Source: Albifimbria verrucaria (Eukaryota > Ascomycota > Sordariomycetes > Hypocreales > Stachybotryaceae). From it: DNA of 64,000 nt. The stretch spans positions 1,674,001-1,738,000 of the forward strand of contig JAHREC010000013.1 in assembly GCA_020081605.1 (NCBI GenBank), in the 5' to 3' direction. The notes below the pieces were generated by a model, which was not told the DNA's origin, made no database searches, and was given only the letters and a program-made list of their open reading frames with translations. Numbering within the stretch: the stretch's first letter is position 1; every line of letters starts with the position of its first letter. This document shows, piece after piece, positions 37,783-49,467 of this stretch. Made by a program: the position numbers and the translations under genes.

Positions 37783-40109
37783 ATGAGTGACTTCGGCCAG
37801 TTCGGAGGCTCTGACGAGGAGTATGCGGCTGTACGCAAGCTCCATGCCGAGGTGGTACGTATCTACTTCATCCAGTCGCGGTCGTGGTATCATGTTCTGA
37901 TCTGTTTCGCGCTTTAGGAGGCCGATCCCGATAACTTCGAGACCTGGGAATCCTTGATCAAGGCCTGCGAGACCCTCGAGGAGGCTTGAACCGCAACTCG
38001 AGCCCCCAGGCTCTGGCCGCCTTCCGCGATGCATTCGATCGTTTCCTTCAGAGATTCCCCTCCTGTTTGGTTACTGGAAGAAGTACGCCGACATGGAGTT
38101 CAACATAGCTGGACCTGAGTCTGCCGAAATGGTTTGTCCCGCGCGCCTAAGCCTGCGAAATCAATGCGCCCATGCTTACTGTCCTGCAGGTGTACGAACG
38201 TGGGTGCGCGAGCATCACGAATTCTGTCGACTTGTGGACCGATTACTGCTCCTTCAAAATGGAGACCACCCATGACCCACAGCTCGTCAGAGAGTAAGTA
38301 TACCCCGACCATTTCCTAAACATGTTTGTCAAACGCAGTTCCGGCCGCCGAACCTGAGGGTACCGGTTGCCACGCCTGTGGGAGCTTCACACTACGCATT
38401 CTGGATGTGTATGCTGGTGAGATTATGCCCGCTAGACACCCAAAATGTCGGGGATGCCACTCTCACAATCATCTGCCAGGCTTTGTTCTTGCCCGTGCCA
38501 TACCTACTCGTTCACAGCTCCACTCATATTACCATCTACCGCACACACAGGGGACCTGGACTCGATTTTTGCTACTTGACATCATGGCCGTGACCCCTCA
38601 TGTACAGATCTCCATTTCTCTCGCCCTCTCCCATGCCCTACCCTCCTGCTGAACTATGCTGACCCGACACCACAGTCTGTTTGAGAGAGGCGCCACCTTT
38701 GTAGGCTTGGACTTCCTGGCTCACCCTTTCTGGGATAAGTACATTGAGTATGAGGAGCGCCAGGAGGCACAGGACCGAATTTATGCCATCCATGCTCGCA
38801 TAATTCGCATTCCCATGCATCAGTACGCGCGGTATTATGAGAAGTTCCGCACCCTCTCGCATAGCCGTCCTCTGGCCGAAATTGCCCCAGCCGACGTCAT
38901 CGCACGCTTTCGCTCAGAGATTGAGGCTGAGAGCATGGCCTATGGCGGGGCTTCACGTCAGGAGCTCGAGATTGAGCGCGACATTCGTGCCAAGGTTGAC
39001 GGCATGTACTACGAGGTCTTCACATCTACTCAAAATGAGGTATCGAAGAGGTGGACATACGAATCTGAGAATAAGCGTCCATATTTCCACGTCACCGAGC
39101 TCGAACATTCACAGTTGAACAACTGGCGCAAGTATCTGGACTTTGAGGAGGCTGAGGGCGACTACAACCGCATTGTGTGCTTGTATGAGCGTTGTCTGGT
39201 CACTTGTGCGCTGTATGATGAGTTCTGGTTCCGTTATGTCCGTTGGATGTCGGCGCAAGCAGGAAAGACGAAGAAGTACGTAACATTTACATTCGTGCAT
39301 CCGCCTTCTTCGTTCCCATTAGCCGGCCTGGTATTCGTATGCAGTGGGCCTATTTTGAGGAAAGCTGTGGTCGTGTCGATATGGCGAACGATATCCATGG
39401 AGCCATCCTTTGAAACTCCCAGACTGTATAGAGGTCATTTTATCGTGGGCACAGCTGCAGCGCCGTCAAAATGGCGTAGACGCAGCCATTCAGGTGCTCA
39501 AGGACCAGATTGATGCTCCTACCGTGGATTTATACACAAAGGCCGCGCTCGTTGGCGAGTGGGCAACACTCTTGTGGAAAGTCAAGGGTTCGGCTGAGGA
39601 AGCCCGTGCAACCTTCCTCAAGAATGTTCAATGGTACGCCGACAGCCGGCTGTTCTGGGACAAGTGGTTCCAGTTTGAGCTGGAGCAGCCCGTCACAGTT
39701 GGCAAGGAGGCAGAGCATGCAGAGCGTGTGAAGCACGTCTTTGACGAGTTTAGGACCAAGACGCGTCTGTCTCCCTCGGTCAAGCAGGAGATCTGCCAAC
39801 TCTACCTGGGTTACTTGGTGCAGCATGGCGGCAAGGATGCCATGAAGACCTTTTGCAAGTGGATCGCGAGATGTTTGGGTAAGTCTGCCGATATTCATCT
39901 TAAAAGGACGTGTGCTAACATGGAGAATTAGTCCTCCCTCAGTGGCTTCGTACGCAAAGGCTAGCAGCAGCGCCAAGGAAAACGGAGCTACACGCGGCGA
40001 ATTGGATGAGGCTAGTAGGCATAAGGCCGAGGCCCGGTACCTGAACTTTTACGAGATTCATAGCGAGCAGAGCGCATCGGATGCCCAGGGACCGGCCAGT
40101 TTCCACTAG
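37783..40109 (+). CDS. U1 snRNP splicing factor Prp39
   Basis: A HAT-repeat protein of the U1 snRNP that helps pick 5' splice sites. Exons are 37783-37854, 37918-38131, 38190-38293, 38676-39878 and 39932-40109. HAT repeats are visible throughout: FETWESLIKACE, FGYWKKYADME, VDLWTDYCSFKM, HPFWDKYIEYEE, LNNWRKYLDFEE, YDEFWFRYVRWM and SRLFWDKWFQFELE. Intron 3 is 382 nt, long for this window. Single-base losses near 37980, 38057-38060, 39270, 39409-39411 and 39851-39854 break the frame, and restoring G, C, G, T and T gives an unbroken protein of about 590 residues, right for fungal Prp39. The start ATG is followed by SDFGQFG in a typical context. Confidence 0.9.
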
Positions 40110-41339
40110 AATGAGAACATGGAGGCGGTTTCGGCGCTGTTATGGTGGCAGAGATTCGGAGACTGCTGAATGAGCAAGTCAATCATTTGAAGCGTGACAG
40201 CGGTGCTCGTTTAACGAGAATGCAAGATGACACACTTAATGAAAGGTTCGAAACAGAGCCGTCTGTTATCGCAGCAGGCATTTAGCATGCCAGGCGAAGG
40301 ACGAGACTAATAAGGATATTTGGATCACGGGGCTGGTACAATTGGACATGGGCGATATGGGAAGGAGCGCTTGCGATTGGGATGGCACGTCTTGTACTAT
40401 AAGTTCCTAGGGACGCATCGCGACATGATGCTTCCAGCGGCTCGAGATGGCTTGTTGGGCAGCGGATGTACCATTGCCATGTAAGGGATCTGAAGAGGCG
40501 TGGAGCAAGAAGCAGGTTGATCATCTGTTGCGGGAACCAGCGATACGCAATGGAGATAGAGTTAACACAAGTCGAAATATAATCAGTGTATGGTGTAATT
40601 ACAGGTTTTGGAACAGATGGAGTAGAGTGAATACGGCAAAACAAGATTGATACTGGACGGAGCAAGATTTGTGCTGCCGTGGCCTTGTTTCGGCCTCAAG
40701 AACAGGTCATTGTGAATGCGGCTAATTGTCTTGGCAATTGATCGATGTTATGCTGATGCTGTCTTTAATTCTGTGACAAAGGGTTAGTTGCTTGGGAGGG
40801 AGGCTGTGACGGTGGCGGCCAAGAAAAGAAAGGGAAAAAATGAACAAAATGGATGGTTCGTCCGGAGCATTTCTCCCCGGTGGAGGATATATCCACAGTG
40901 AAACTAACTGTCCAGTAATAGCTTCGCTGCTCCGCTTAGAAAGAGATATGTCTAGGTTTGTGCTTTGATACGAAATGGTTCTCGAATGCCCAAACCAGGG
41001 AACTAGGCTTCTGATACGTCGAAAAGAGCACGGTAGGTCATTGGAAGGCGAAGGGGCCGAGGTATGTCAAGATTAACGCTGTGGGGTAGGTAGTTTAGTA
41101 CTGGAGGAGAGAACATCAGGTCAGCCGGGATGTTCAAGATCCGCCACCCGGTCACCGTGGCGAGTTGTGGGGATTTTTTTCTTCTGCTGGCTTGTGAGTC
41201 AACAGCATATTGAGCGTTGTGTCTTGACTGCCTAGTTAGGACAAGTCTGGACATGAGAAATAGAGAGAAAAGGTGGCACCGATCTCGGATGGGCAGGAGA
41301 ATGGCAATTGATTGTTAATCGGAGAGATACACAGAGTAT

Positions 41340-41425
41340 GCACTGTACTGTAGCCATGATACGATACAGTATGGTACTGTACAAGGCCCGTGCTGTAGCT
41401 GTAGCTGTAGCTGTACTGTAAGAAA
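41340..41425. repeat. TACTGTAC cluster with GTAGCT tandem
   Basis: ACTGTACTGTAGC, GGTACTGTAC and four TGTAGC copies in a row, ending with TGTACTGTAAG. The same words occur at 29140-29235. Confidence 0.75.
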
Positions 41426-42045
41426 CGCATGCACCTGAGCTGACACGGGCTGCAGACGGGACAACTGATGGGTTCCGGATGCAAGGCTGCACATCCAAGC
41501 ACGGATGGACAGGCACAGAAGCCAATGGCAGGGATTGCGAGGTGAGATTTGGGACGTGGAGGGAGTGGAGTGGGGTCACCGGGCGCCACGCTGGGATTAG
41601 CGTGGAAGCAGGCATTTGGAATCCTCGTGCGACGTTTGCAACGGAATCAGGACCCCTTCTTTGACATCGTGCCACGCGGCAGCCATGAGATGCCTAACGT
41701 TAGATGCCACCGTCGGTTAGTCGCCGAGTGGCACTGTAGGGGTACTAGCACGTCTACCTCGGAAACCGAGCCTACTGGGTTTCAAGTTACAGATTGTTGT
41801 GTTGTTTTTTTCTTTCTTCCTGTGGTGGCCAGAGCAGAGCATACAAGCAAAAACATGGGGAGGGGGAGGAACTCCATACGGGGGCGTGGTCTCAAAACAG
41901 CGCAAAACAAAGAAAAAAGATAAGGAAAAGATGTCATGCTCGCTCCGTACTCGACGGCCACATGCACGATTCTGGCCTAAAGGACAATCAGGGTCCTCCT
42001 TCTTCCCACGCTTGGGTCGAATGGCGTGCTCGGCAGGTCGACAGT

Positions 42046-42080
42046 AGGTACAGGTAGGTAGGTAGGTATGTACCCGAAGT
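42046..42080. promoter_or_regulatory. TAGGTA repeats upstream of CCP1
   Basis: TAGGTACAGGTAGGTAGGTAG lies about 475-510 nt upstream of the CCP1 start codon; it belongs to the same motif family seen before other genes. Confidence 0.4.
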
Positions 42081-42554
42081 AGGCCAACGCACGGTATACA
42101 GTACGTTCCAGGTCCATACGGTACTTGGGTAGCCTGTTGCATCTTGGTCAGCTTCACAACACAATTCAACAGGGCGGATCTCCGTCTTGCCTCCGAAGCT
42201 CCTAGCAAAGAACCACGGGCGGGTCCGGCGCCTTTCGACCACTCACACGCCGTCAATTTCTGATCTTCCCCTTCCTCTTTTTACGTATTAAAGCCGCCGG
42301 CGACTTTTCTGTCACTCGCTTCCCTGACCTTTTTCTCATCCATCTTCACACTCCTTTGAAGTGCATCTCACCCCGTTTCACTTCCTACACGGTACGCTTC
42401 CCTTCTCCTCTCCTCCACACCTCAACCTCCCGCAGATTCCTTTCCTTGGCCGCAGAGAGACGACGCTATATTTCTCTCCTTCTCAACACCCTCCGACCCA
42501 TCTCGCCGAGCTCTGCTCTTGACTTATCCTCCTGCTAACACGGCACTTTTCAAG

Positions 42555-43796
42555 ATGGCTTCCACCTTCACCCGCGCCGCCACCCGCGCTGCTACCCGGG
42601 CCTCTGCCCGCAACGCCTTCGCCGCCGTCCCTCGTCAGGCTTTCCGCCAGCAGGGCCGTCGCTTCTACTCTTCTGAGCCCGCCCAGAAGTCCGGCTCCAA
42701 CGCCTTCCTCTTCCTCGGTGGTGCTGCCGTCCTTGGTGGTGCCGGCTACTACTTCTACGCCAACAGCGCCGCCGACGCTACCCCCAAGGTCTTCAGCCCT
42801 ACCAAGGACGACTACCAGAAGGTCTACAACGAGATCGCCGCCCGCCTCGAGGAGAAGGACGACTACGATGATGGCAGCTACGGCCCCGTCCTGGTTCGTC
42901 TTGCCTGGCACGCCAGCGGCACCTACGACAAGGAGACTGGCACTGGTGGCAGCAACGGCGCCACCATGCGTTTCGCCCCCGAGTCTGACCACGGTGCCAA
43001 CGCCGGTCTGGTCGCTGCCCGCGACTTCCTCCAGCCTGTGAAGGGTAAGTAGTGTTTTGCCCCCGAACGCTTCCCGCAGCCTTCGCCGGCTCCGGCAATG
43101 GGAGGCCTCAACTTTCGGTGCTAACTGTGTGCTTTTAGAGAAGTTCCCTGGATCACCTACTCCGATCTCTGGATTCTCGCCGGTGTTTGCGCCATCCAGG
43201 AGATGCAGGGTCCCATCGTTCCCTACCGCCCCGGCCGTGCTGACCGTGACATGGCCGCTTGCACCCTGACGGCCGTCTGCCCGACGCCACCCAGGGCGCT
43301 GACCACCTCCGCAACATCTTCTACCGCATGGGCTTCAACGACCAGGAGATCGTTGCCCTGTCCGGTGCCCACGCTCTCGGCCGTTGCCACACCGACCGCT
43401 CCGGCTTCGACGGCCCCTGGACCTTCTCCCCTACCGTCCTGACCAACGACTACTACCGCCTCCTGCTCGAGGAGAAGTGGCAGTGGAAGAAGTGGAACGG
43501 TCCTAAGCAGGTGAGTTTGCCACCGTATTAAGATCTTGTCGGAACACGATTCGCTAACTTTGTTTGCAGTACGAGGACAAGACCACCAAGACTCTGATGA
43601 TGCTGCCCACCGACGTTGTCCTGACCAAGGACAAGGCCTTCCGCCCTGGGTCGAGAAGTACGCCAAGGACAACGACCTGTTCTTCAAGGACTTCTCCGCC
43701 GTTGCCCTGAAGCTGTTCGAGCTGGGCGTCCCCTTCGCTGAGGGCTCCGAGAACCAGCGCTGGGTCCTCAAGCCCACCTGGGATGAGTCCAAGTAA
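42555..43796 (+). CDS. CCP1: Mitochondrial cytochrome c peroxidase
   Basis: A haem peroxidase of the mitochondrial intermembrane space that reduces H2O2 with electrons from cytochrome c. Three exons: 42555-43044, 43139-43510 and 43570-43796. The N-terminus is an Arg/Ala-rich presequence followed by a single hydrophobic anchor ([19 protein letters not shown]), the usual bipartite sorting signal. Active-site motifs are [12 protein letters not shown] (distal Arg, Trp, His) and [11 protein letters not shown] (proximal His). Frame breaks at three C runs (43146-43148, 43264-43266 and 43644-43646); one C each restores [24 protein letters not shown] and [11 protein letters not shown]. The start ATG at 42555 rather than the upstream non-ATG extension gives the natural presequence. 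Confidence 0.95.
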
Positions 43797-45415
43797 ACAA
43801 TTCGACTTGGGTGTATAGAGGATGACTCGCATAAAGACCTAGACGATACAGGATAGAGCGAGGTGTAGATGTAAATTTAGACCTTTTCACGCATTGGCAG
43901 CCCTTTTGCGACGGGCCTGATTTGAGAAAAGGATTTGGCACGCGGAGTTTGAGGATTTAAAAGGACGAAAAGCCGATGCGCATGGCTTCGGCGACGTCTT
44001 TGTCGTTGATAGAAGATTTATACCTGGCTAATACAATCGTGCTGTACAATGAATTATTTTTGAGTACCGTGGCAACCGTGACTGTTTGGAAGGGTTACTG
44101 AATGTTGGCCGGGTCCTGGTGACTGTTTGTCTGTCCGCAAAGCCATGCTCGCGGTTGCGGAATGGATATTCAAGACTAACACGTTGTAGTAATGAGGCTC
44201 ATGAAGTCAAATGTAGTTGCAGCCATTCAGCACGTGTGCCACCTCATCCTTTCCAAGTCGGGAACCTTACCGGCTGCTCCCGCTGCAACATCATTGACTG
44301 CGATTGGATGAATCTTGGCTCTGCGCAAAAGCTATGACAGCCCTCGATTTACCGTTTGTAGCCGAGTATTTGGTTGAGTTGTGTTGGCAATTGGCCATTT
44401 CAAAGCAAAGCACATACACATTGATTGGGTTGTGAGGAATTGATTGGAAATAAAAGAGTGAAGTTGAGACCGCGGTGTTCGCCCTCGTCGGAATTACGGC
44501 CCTTCCTAGATTATAAAACATTGCTGTATCACGGCCTTTCCTGGATTGAGAAAGCATTGCTATATCACGGGTCATCCGGCAGTAGAGCAAGGCCAGTGGT
44601 TAACGTTATGTCTTTTTCTCGGGGGCATTGATGACACAGAATCCAAGTCATTGTTGAAAAAGCACGAACCGCAAAGTGGCAATATATCTAGTTCAAGCCA
44701 AATAGGGAAAAAATCAACGACGCCTCACGCTGGATCGTCGGAATTCGGAACGCATATAGAGCAAAATTTTGGTGTTGATTCTGAAGCCACTCGTATTTTC
44801 TCCATTAAAGTCAGCCACATCGAGTGCAAGATAACGAAACTAACTACATCGTTCGCCGATCTGCGTATGCATCTGCTCACCATCTGCGCGCCCTGCGCCC
44901 TACGCTTCGTGCAGACGGACCACAGGCTGAATGAGAATTACTAATGCTATATCCCCAACACCGGCGGGTCAGCCTCCCTATGCAGCATCTAGCGTGCAGC
45001 TTCGCCTTCGAGAGCGGTTTAGTCGCCCTCGCGTCATCGCCAGCAGGGTGCGTTTGCTTACCAAAGCATATCCCACCGTTTTACAATGCATGGAGACTCC
45101 CGAAACCTGGGCGAGTTATCTCCAGCTTGGAAGGAGGACCGGGCTGGAGTACTTAACGTCGCTAGGAGAATTGCCGAAGAGCCATTTATTTATGCACGTC
45201 TGGTTCACCTGTACAACCGCGGATACCCTTGCCTTAACTTATAAGTGCCTCGGCATCTTTTGCTTCTTCCAGCCCATTGTGCTTCAGTGATATCCTTTGA
45301 TTTTTTTGGTGTTGTCTGGTGAATTGGCATATTAGAATTACTCTCTGCAATTCACACAGTCACATAGTCATCTCAGCAGTCTCAGCAACGATATCACAAC
45401 CCCTCAACACCTGCA
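43797..45415. other. Spacer, no supported gene
   Basis: This is the 3' flank of CCP1 and the 5' flank of the OYE gene. A two-copy 35-nt repeat is at 44496-44566. No gene is seen. Confidence 0.5.
44496..44566 (+). repeat. Two tandem copies of a 35-36 nt unit
   Basis: ACGGCC(C/T)TTCCT(A/G)GATT...ATTGCT(G/A)TATC occurs twice head to tail, and the start of a third (ACGGGTCATCC) follows. Most differences between the copies are transitions. Confidence 0.7.
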
Positions 45416-46763
45416 ATGGCTCCTGTGGACTTCTCCAACAAGGGTGCCGCCGGCATCCTTACTACACACCGGCCCAAGAGCCCGCTCCCGGTACGGCTCT
45501 GGAGCCGGACTCGGCCCCACGCTCTTCAAGCCCATCCGGACCGGGCCCGTCGAGCTGCACAACCGCATTGCCGTGTCACCTATGTGCATGTACAGCTGTG
45601 CCGATGGCCACGCTACTGACTTCCACCTCGTCCACCTGGGTCAGTTCGCCCTACACGGCGCTGGCCTGGTAATCATGGAAGCCACTGCCGTTGAGCCCCG
45701 CGGCCGCATCAGCCCTCAGGATTCTGGTTTGTGGCAGGACAGCCAGATCGCCCCACTGCGTCGTGTCGTCGACTTCATCCACAGCCAAGGCTCCAAGGCC
45801 GGCATCCAAATCGCCCATGCTGGACGCAAGGCCAGCAGTCTTGCACCGTGGCTCGGCGGCACCGTGAACAAGACGCTGGCAGACGCAAGCGTTGGCGGCT
45901 GGCCCGAAGATGTCGTGGGGCCGAGTGCTATCGCTTGGGATGAGAACTACGCCTCGCCCAAGGAGTTGACTGTTGCTGAGATCAAGGGGCTTGTCCAAAA
46001 GTTTGCCGACTCTGCTGTACGTGCCGTCAAGGCTGGCTTTGACGTCGTTGAGGTGCATGGCGCTCATGGATACCTGATCACCAGCTTCTTATCCCTCTAT
46101 CTAACGTAAGTCTATCCCTGCCCATGTGAAGCAGAGGCTGTCGTTTCGTGTGACTAACACTACATAGAAACGTACCGATGAGTACGGAGGAGCTTCGAGA
46201 ACAGAATCCGCTTCCTAGTTGAGACAATCCAAGCAGTCAAGGCCGCCGTTCCCCGTGAGACATCAGTGTGGGTTCGAATTTCCGTAACTGAGTGGATGGA
46301 ATACACGGGTCAGCCCTCGTGGGACGTGGAGAGCAGCATCCGTCTTGCCAAGCTTCTTCCCTCGCTTGGTGTTGATGCCCTCGACATCAGCAGCGGCGGC
46401 AACCACTCGAAGCAGAAGATCGTGAACGAGGCACCCATTCACGCCAAGTTCTCCCGTCAGGTGCGAAAGGCGCTGCATGCCGAGGGTTTGCATTTGCCCA
46501 TTGCGCTGGTCGGCGGCATTACCGAGGCCGAGGTCGCGCGATCGGTGCTCGACAACAACGGGAAGAGACAGACCAACGAGACGATTGAGGTCGCAACGGA
46601 GCATGGCCAGGTGGCTGAGGCGGATCTAGTCTTGGCCGGTAGACAGTTCCTTCGTGAGCCCGAGTGGGTTCTGAGAGTGGCTCACGAACTCAAGGTACCT
46701 GTCAAGTGGCCGAACCAGTACATGCGGGCAGGGCCATCTGGTTTCAGTCGCCACAGACTTTAA
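45416..46763 (+). CDS. Old Yellow Enzyme family NADPH dehydrogenase (YqjM-like)
   Basis: An FMN-dependent ene-reductase/NADH:flavin oxidoreductase, cytosolic by the absence of a signal. Motifs in order: LHNRIAVSPMCMYSC (YqjM-class Cys/Tyr region), HLVHLGQFALHGAGLVIMEATAV, GRISPQDSGLW, HAGRKAS, VVEVHGAHGYLITSFLSPLSN and KRTDEYGGSFENR, which spans an intron with GTAAGT donor and AG acceptor near 46107-46167. The barrel closes with LVGGITEAE and LVLAGRQFLREP. Length is about 420 residues after repair. Breaks at 45457, 45515-45518, 46093-46095 and 46191 are each fixed by a single base. Substrate is unknown; relatives reduce activated C=C bonds. Confidence 0.92.
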
Positions 46764-47547
46764 GGGATGGTGGTTTCCAGGGTTCCAGGGAGATGTGATA
46801 GCGTGTTCATTAAAAGAGCTTATGAGGCTATGTTTATGATGCTGGCAGGGATATGAGCCTGTTGTTAGATGGAGCCGAATACCTAGATATCATACTAAGT
46901 GGCAAGCACAGGGACTGAGAGTACAAGGAAGGCGTCCTAAGAATGGAGAATATTGACATTTGTTCCTACCAGTTGGGTACTTTTTCGAGTGATAGAAGAC
47001 ATGAATGGGGCCCACATATGAATCTGGTATGATTGTCCGAAGTCTCGTAGTTTGAACTGTTCTTGGTATAGTATGTATTTTCCTTAGTACCTGTCTAGAC
47101 TTGCTGGATGGGAAATATTTTAGCAACGTCAGATGTAGTAAGTGGGTGGCAAGCAAAAATTACAAGGCTATAAAGGAAGACCATCCAAGAAAAAAAAGAA
47201 AAAGAAAAAAAAAGTGGTGTTTCAATACTTCGTTTTCATTGCATATATGGTAGGAGAGAATGAATTTGTTATTGTTGCTATACATCTAACGTCTGTTTGA
47301 TCGTCTTGCGATAGTTCTTATACAGACCTACGAGATAGTGAAGCTATTCCATGGTCTGTTTTCATACCGACTTGCACAGCAATGTCATCGCGTAAGCAAA
47401 GGCACAACCATTCCGCCGGGACATGCAAGAGCACCAAGGCTAGTACGGGACACTGTCTGCCTTGTTGATCCACTGCCTGTGCTAACGCAGGGGCGGTTCG
47501 ATGGGCACGGAAGGTGAACGATTGTGGCTTGGTGTGATAGATACCAG
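46764..47547. other. OYE 3' flank, no gene
   Basis: This is AT-rich 3' flank with an A/G run near 47190-47215. No gene is supported. Confidence 0.45.
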
Positions 47548-47757
47548 CTATGCCTCTGCTTTGGGCAGCTTGCGGTTGATGATCCGCTCCTGAGCAACGT
47601 GCAAGGGAGAGGTACCGTTATAGAAACACGCCTTGGCTGACACATACGTGATGTGTGATGTGATGTCGAGAACAATCTCACCAGTGGCCTCATCAGTTTT
47701 GTGTGTGACTGCATTCGGGTATTTGGGGCGGTTCGGACGGTGGATGGGCGTTTTGGC
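47548..47757 (-). pseudogene. C-terminal coding-like fragment of an unrecognised gene
   Basis: An open stretch of 69 codons without an ATG runs to a TAG at 47548. Read on the minus strand it gives KTPIHRPNRPKYPNAVTHK, then EATGEIVLDITSHITYVSA and SPLHVAQERIINRKLPKAEA. The residue mix and amphipathic pattern look like real protein rather than shadow. A TGA lies just upstream; an intron acceptor (GTTGAG) or one missing C at about 47755 could extend it to GLKELNYRLAKGHVE. Nothing further upstream could be joined. It may be a final exon, a remnant or a broken gene. Confidence 0.35.
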
Positions 47758-49467
47758 TCAACGTGGCCTTTAGCTAGACGATAGTTCAGCTCCTTTAGGC
47801 CATAAGTGTCTGTTCGCCATGGAGATGGGACGCATGGGTATCAGATCCACTTCGCACTGTGCACAAAGGATGAAGTGGCACGTAAGAAAGACACATTCAG
47901 TGAATCGGCTGGGGCTCTGGATACAGGTGAAATCATCAGACGATTTTCGTTCTAGTGGATCTAGCCTGGTGAGTAGAGGTTTGTGGGAGCTTGTACTGCG
48001 GTGTGTCTTATTCGCTCTATATGCTTGTGTTGATAGGTATTTACTCCGTCCCAATCCACTGCTCTCAACGACGTATGTCGGACATCCTCCTGTTGGTTGG
48101 CCACCATGTTTAGTGTGGGTTTCCTCGGGCTGTCCGGTACAGCGGGCCTGGACTGCGTCCCATGTAACATAACATGTCAGCTGGTGATACCTGCCATCGC
48201 GGGCGGCTTAAGCACAGGATCCGTCATGTTTGTAATCGGAATAGGACACTATCCTTGCATTGAGGACGACTTGTGGGTGATACCCAATCTATCGCCACCC
48301 AATCTTCTGGGATCGATGGGTGTTCACCATCCGATCATGCGTAGCAAGTATGATGTTTTGTCGGTGACGGACAATTGCAGACCGACTATGCAGCCCCGAG
48401 GGACAGATGCAAAGGCAGCCAATGTCCAGAATCTGGAGCGCCTGCAGGGTAGCTCCAGTGGAGGATGCGGCAGCTGCACTTGGAGATGCAAGGATGGTGC
48501 ATTGACACTGTGTAGGCTCCTCTTTGTATATGCGCCACAACGATCGTCTCATGGCTCTTACATGAGCATGAGGCACGATACCCCAGCCTGCCGTGCCGTG
48601 AAGTACCTACCCTTTCTTTAGGTAACGAGGCTCGCCTCTCCAGTTGGCCAATCTCGAGCGCCGGGCTCAACCACAGAGCGCCCTTGTCTTAAACAGCCAA
48701 TGCAGGGACGGAGATAGAGAGCGTCCTGCCATGGCCAGGCACGACATGCCATCACACTGCCTCGCAAGCCTCGGACCAGACAGGTTCCAGAAATGGCAAT
48801 TGGGGCTTTCGGAACGGAAGACGTTTGCTTTTAGTCAGGGGTGGGAGGCGGGCAATTTGTAAGGCGGCGAAAACCAACTTATGGAGGACACGGACGGCAA
48901 ACCACGACGGTACATGTATCCTCCAAGGCTCCATGTACCTGGGCTGGCATGGCATGCTGGACCCTTGGGTTTATGTGGAGGTGGAAAGGAGACTTTTGGA
49001 GGCGCGCGCGCATGTGGAGGGCACGGGTCCGTACATGCCGTCCATCTGTACCTTCGGCACACCGTACTTTTAGCACAATGCGGCTGTAGCCCATCGATAG
49101 CCAGTACATCCGCCGGGGTGGGGAACTGGTGGCTCGTTGGAGAAAGGTAGGTACTGTAGGTACATGGCTTGGCTACCCACCCTTGGTACCCAGATCAGCG
49201 TGCAGCTAGAGGGACCCTGGGCTAAGGAAGCTGCGATTTAGGACACTTGTTCATTCTAAACTGCCAGCCTCTGGCGCTCGCCCGTCCATCCAGCTGCTAC
49301 TGGGTACAAAACCTCCCCATAGTCCAATCTTTCGTGCACTCACTCCGCTTCTCCTCTTTCTTCTCTCATCCTCTTCCCTTTCCCTTCTTTTCTCTTCATT
49401 GTCCTTGAGAAGGCCTCGGCTTTGCTTCCTATATACCCCACATCAGAAGCCTGTCTAGGACATCACA
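47758..49467. promoter_or_regulatory. Spacer and PDI promoter region
   Basis: No gene is supported. GTACCTA/TAGGTA cores lie at 48600-48625 and 49145-49195, and a CT-rich leader (about 49330-49410) precedes the PDI start. Confidence 0.5.
49145..49195. promoter_or_regulatory. TAGGTA/GGTACC motif group upstream of PDI
   Basis: AGGTAGGTACTGTAGGTACA and a GGTACC lie 275-325 nt before the PDI start codon. Confidence 0.4.

Larger units (their letters stand above)
40110..42554. promoter_or_regulatory. 2.4 kb spacer and CCP1 promoter region
   Basis: No gene is supported. A TACTGTAC cluster with a GTAGCT tandem lies at 41340-41425, TAGGTA repeats at 42046-42080, and a pyrimidine-rich leader precedes the CCP1 start. 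Confidence 0.5.

Noticed and set aside
42483..42992. 169-residue minus-strand ORF
   Set aside because: Antisense shadow of CCP1 exon 1.
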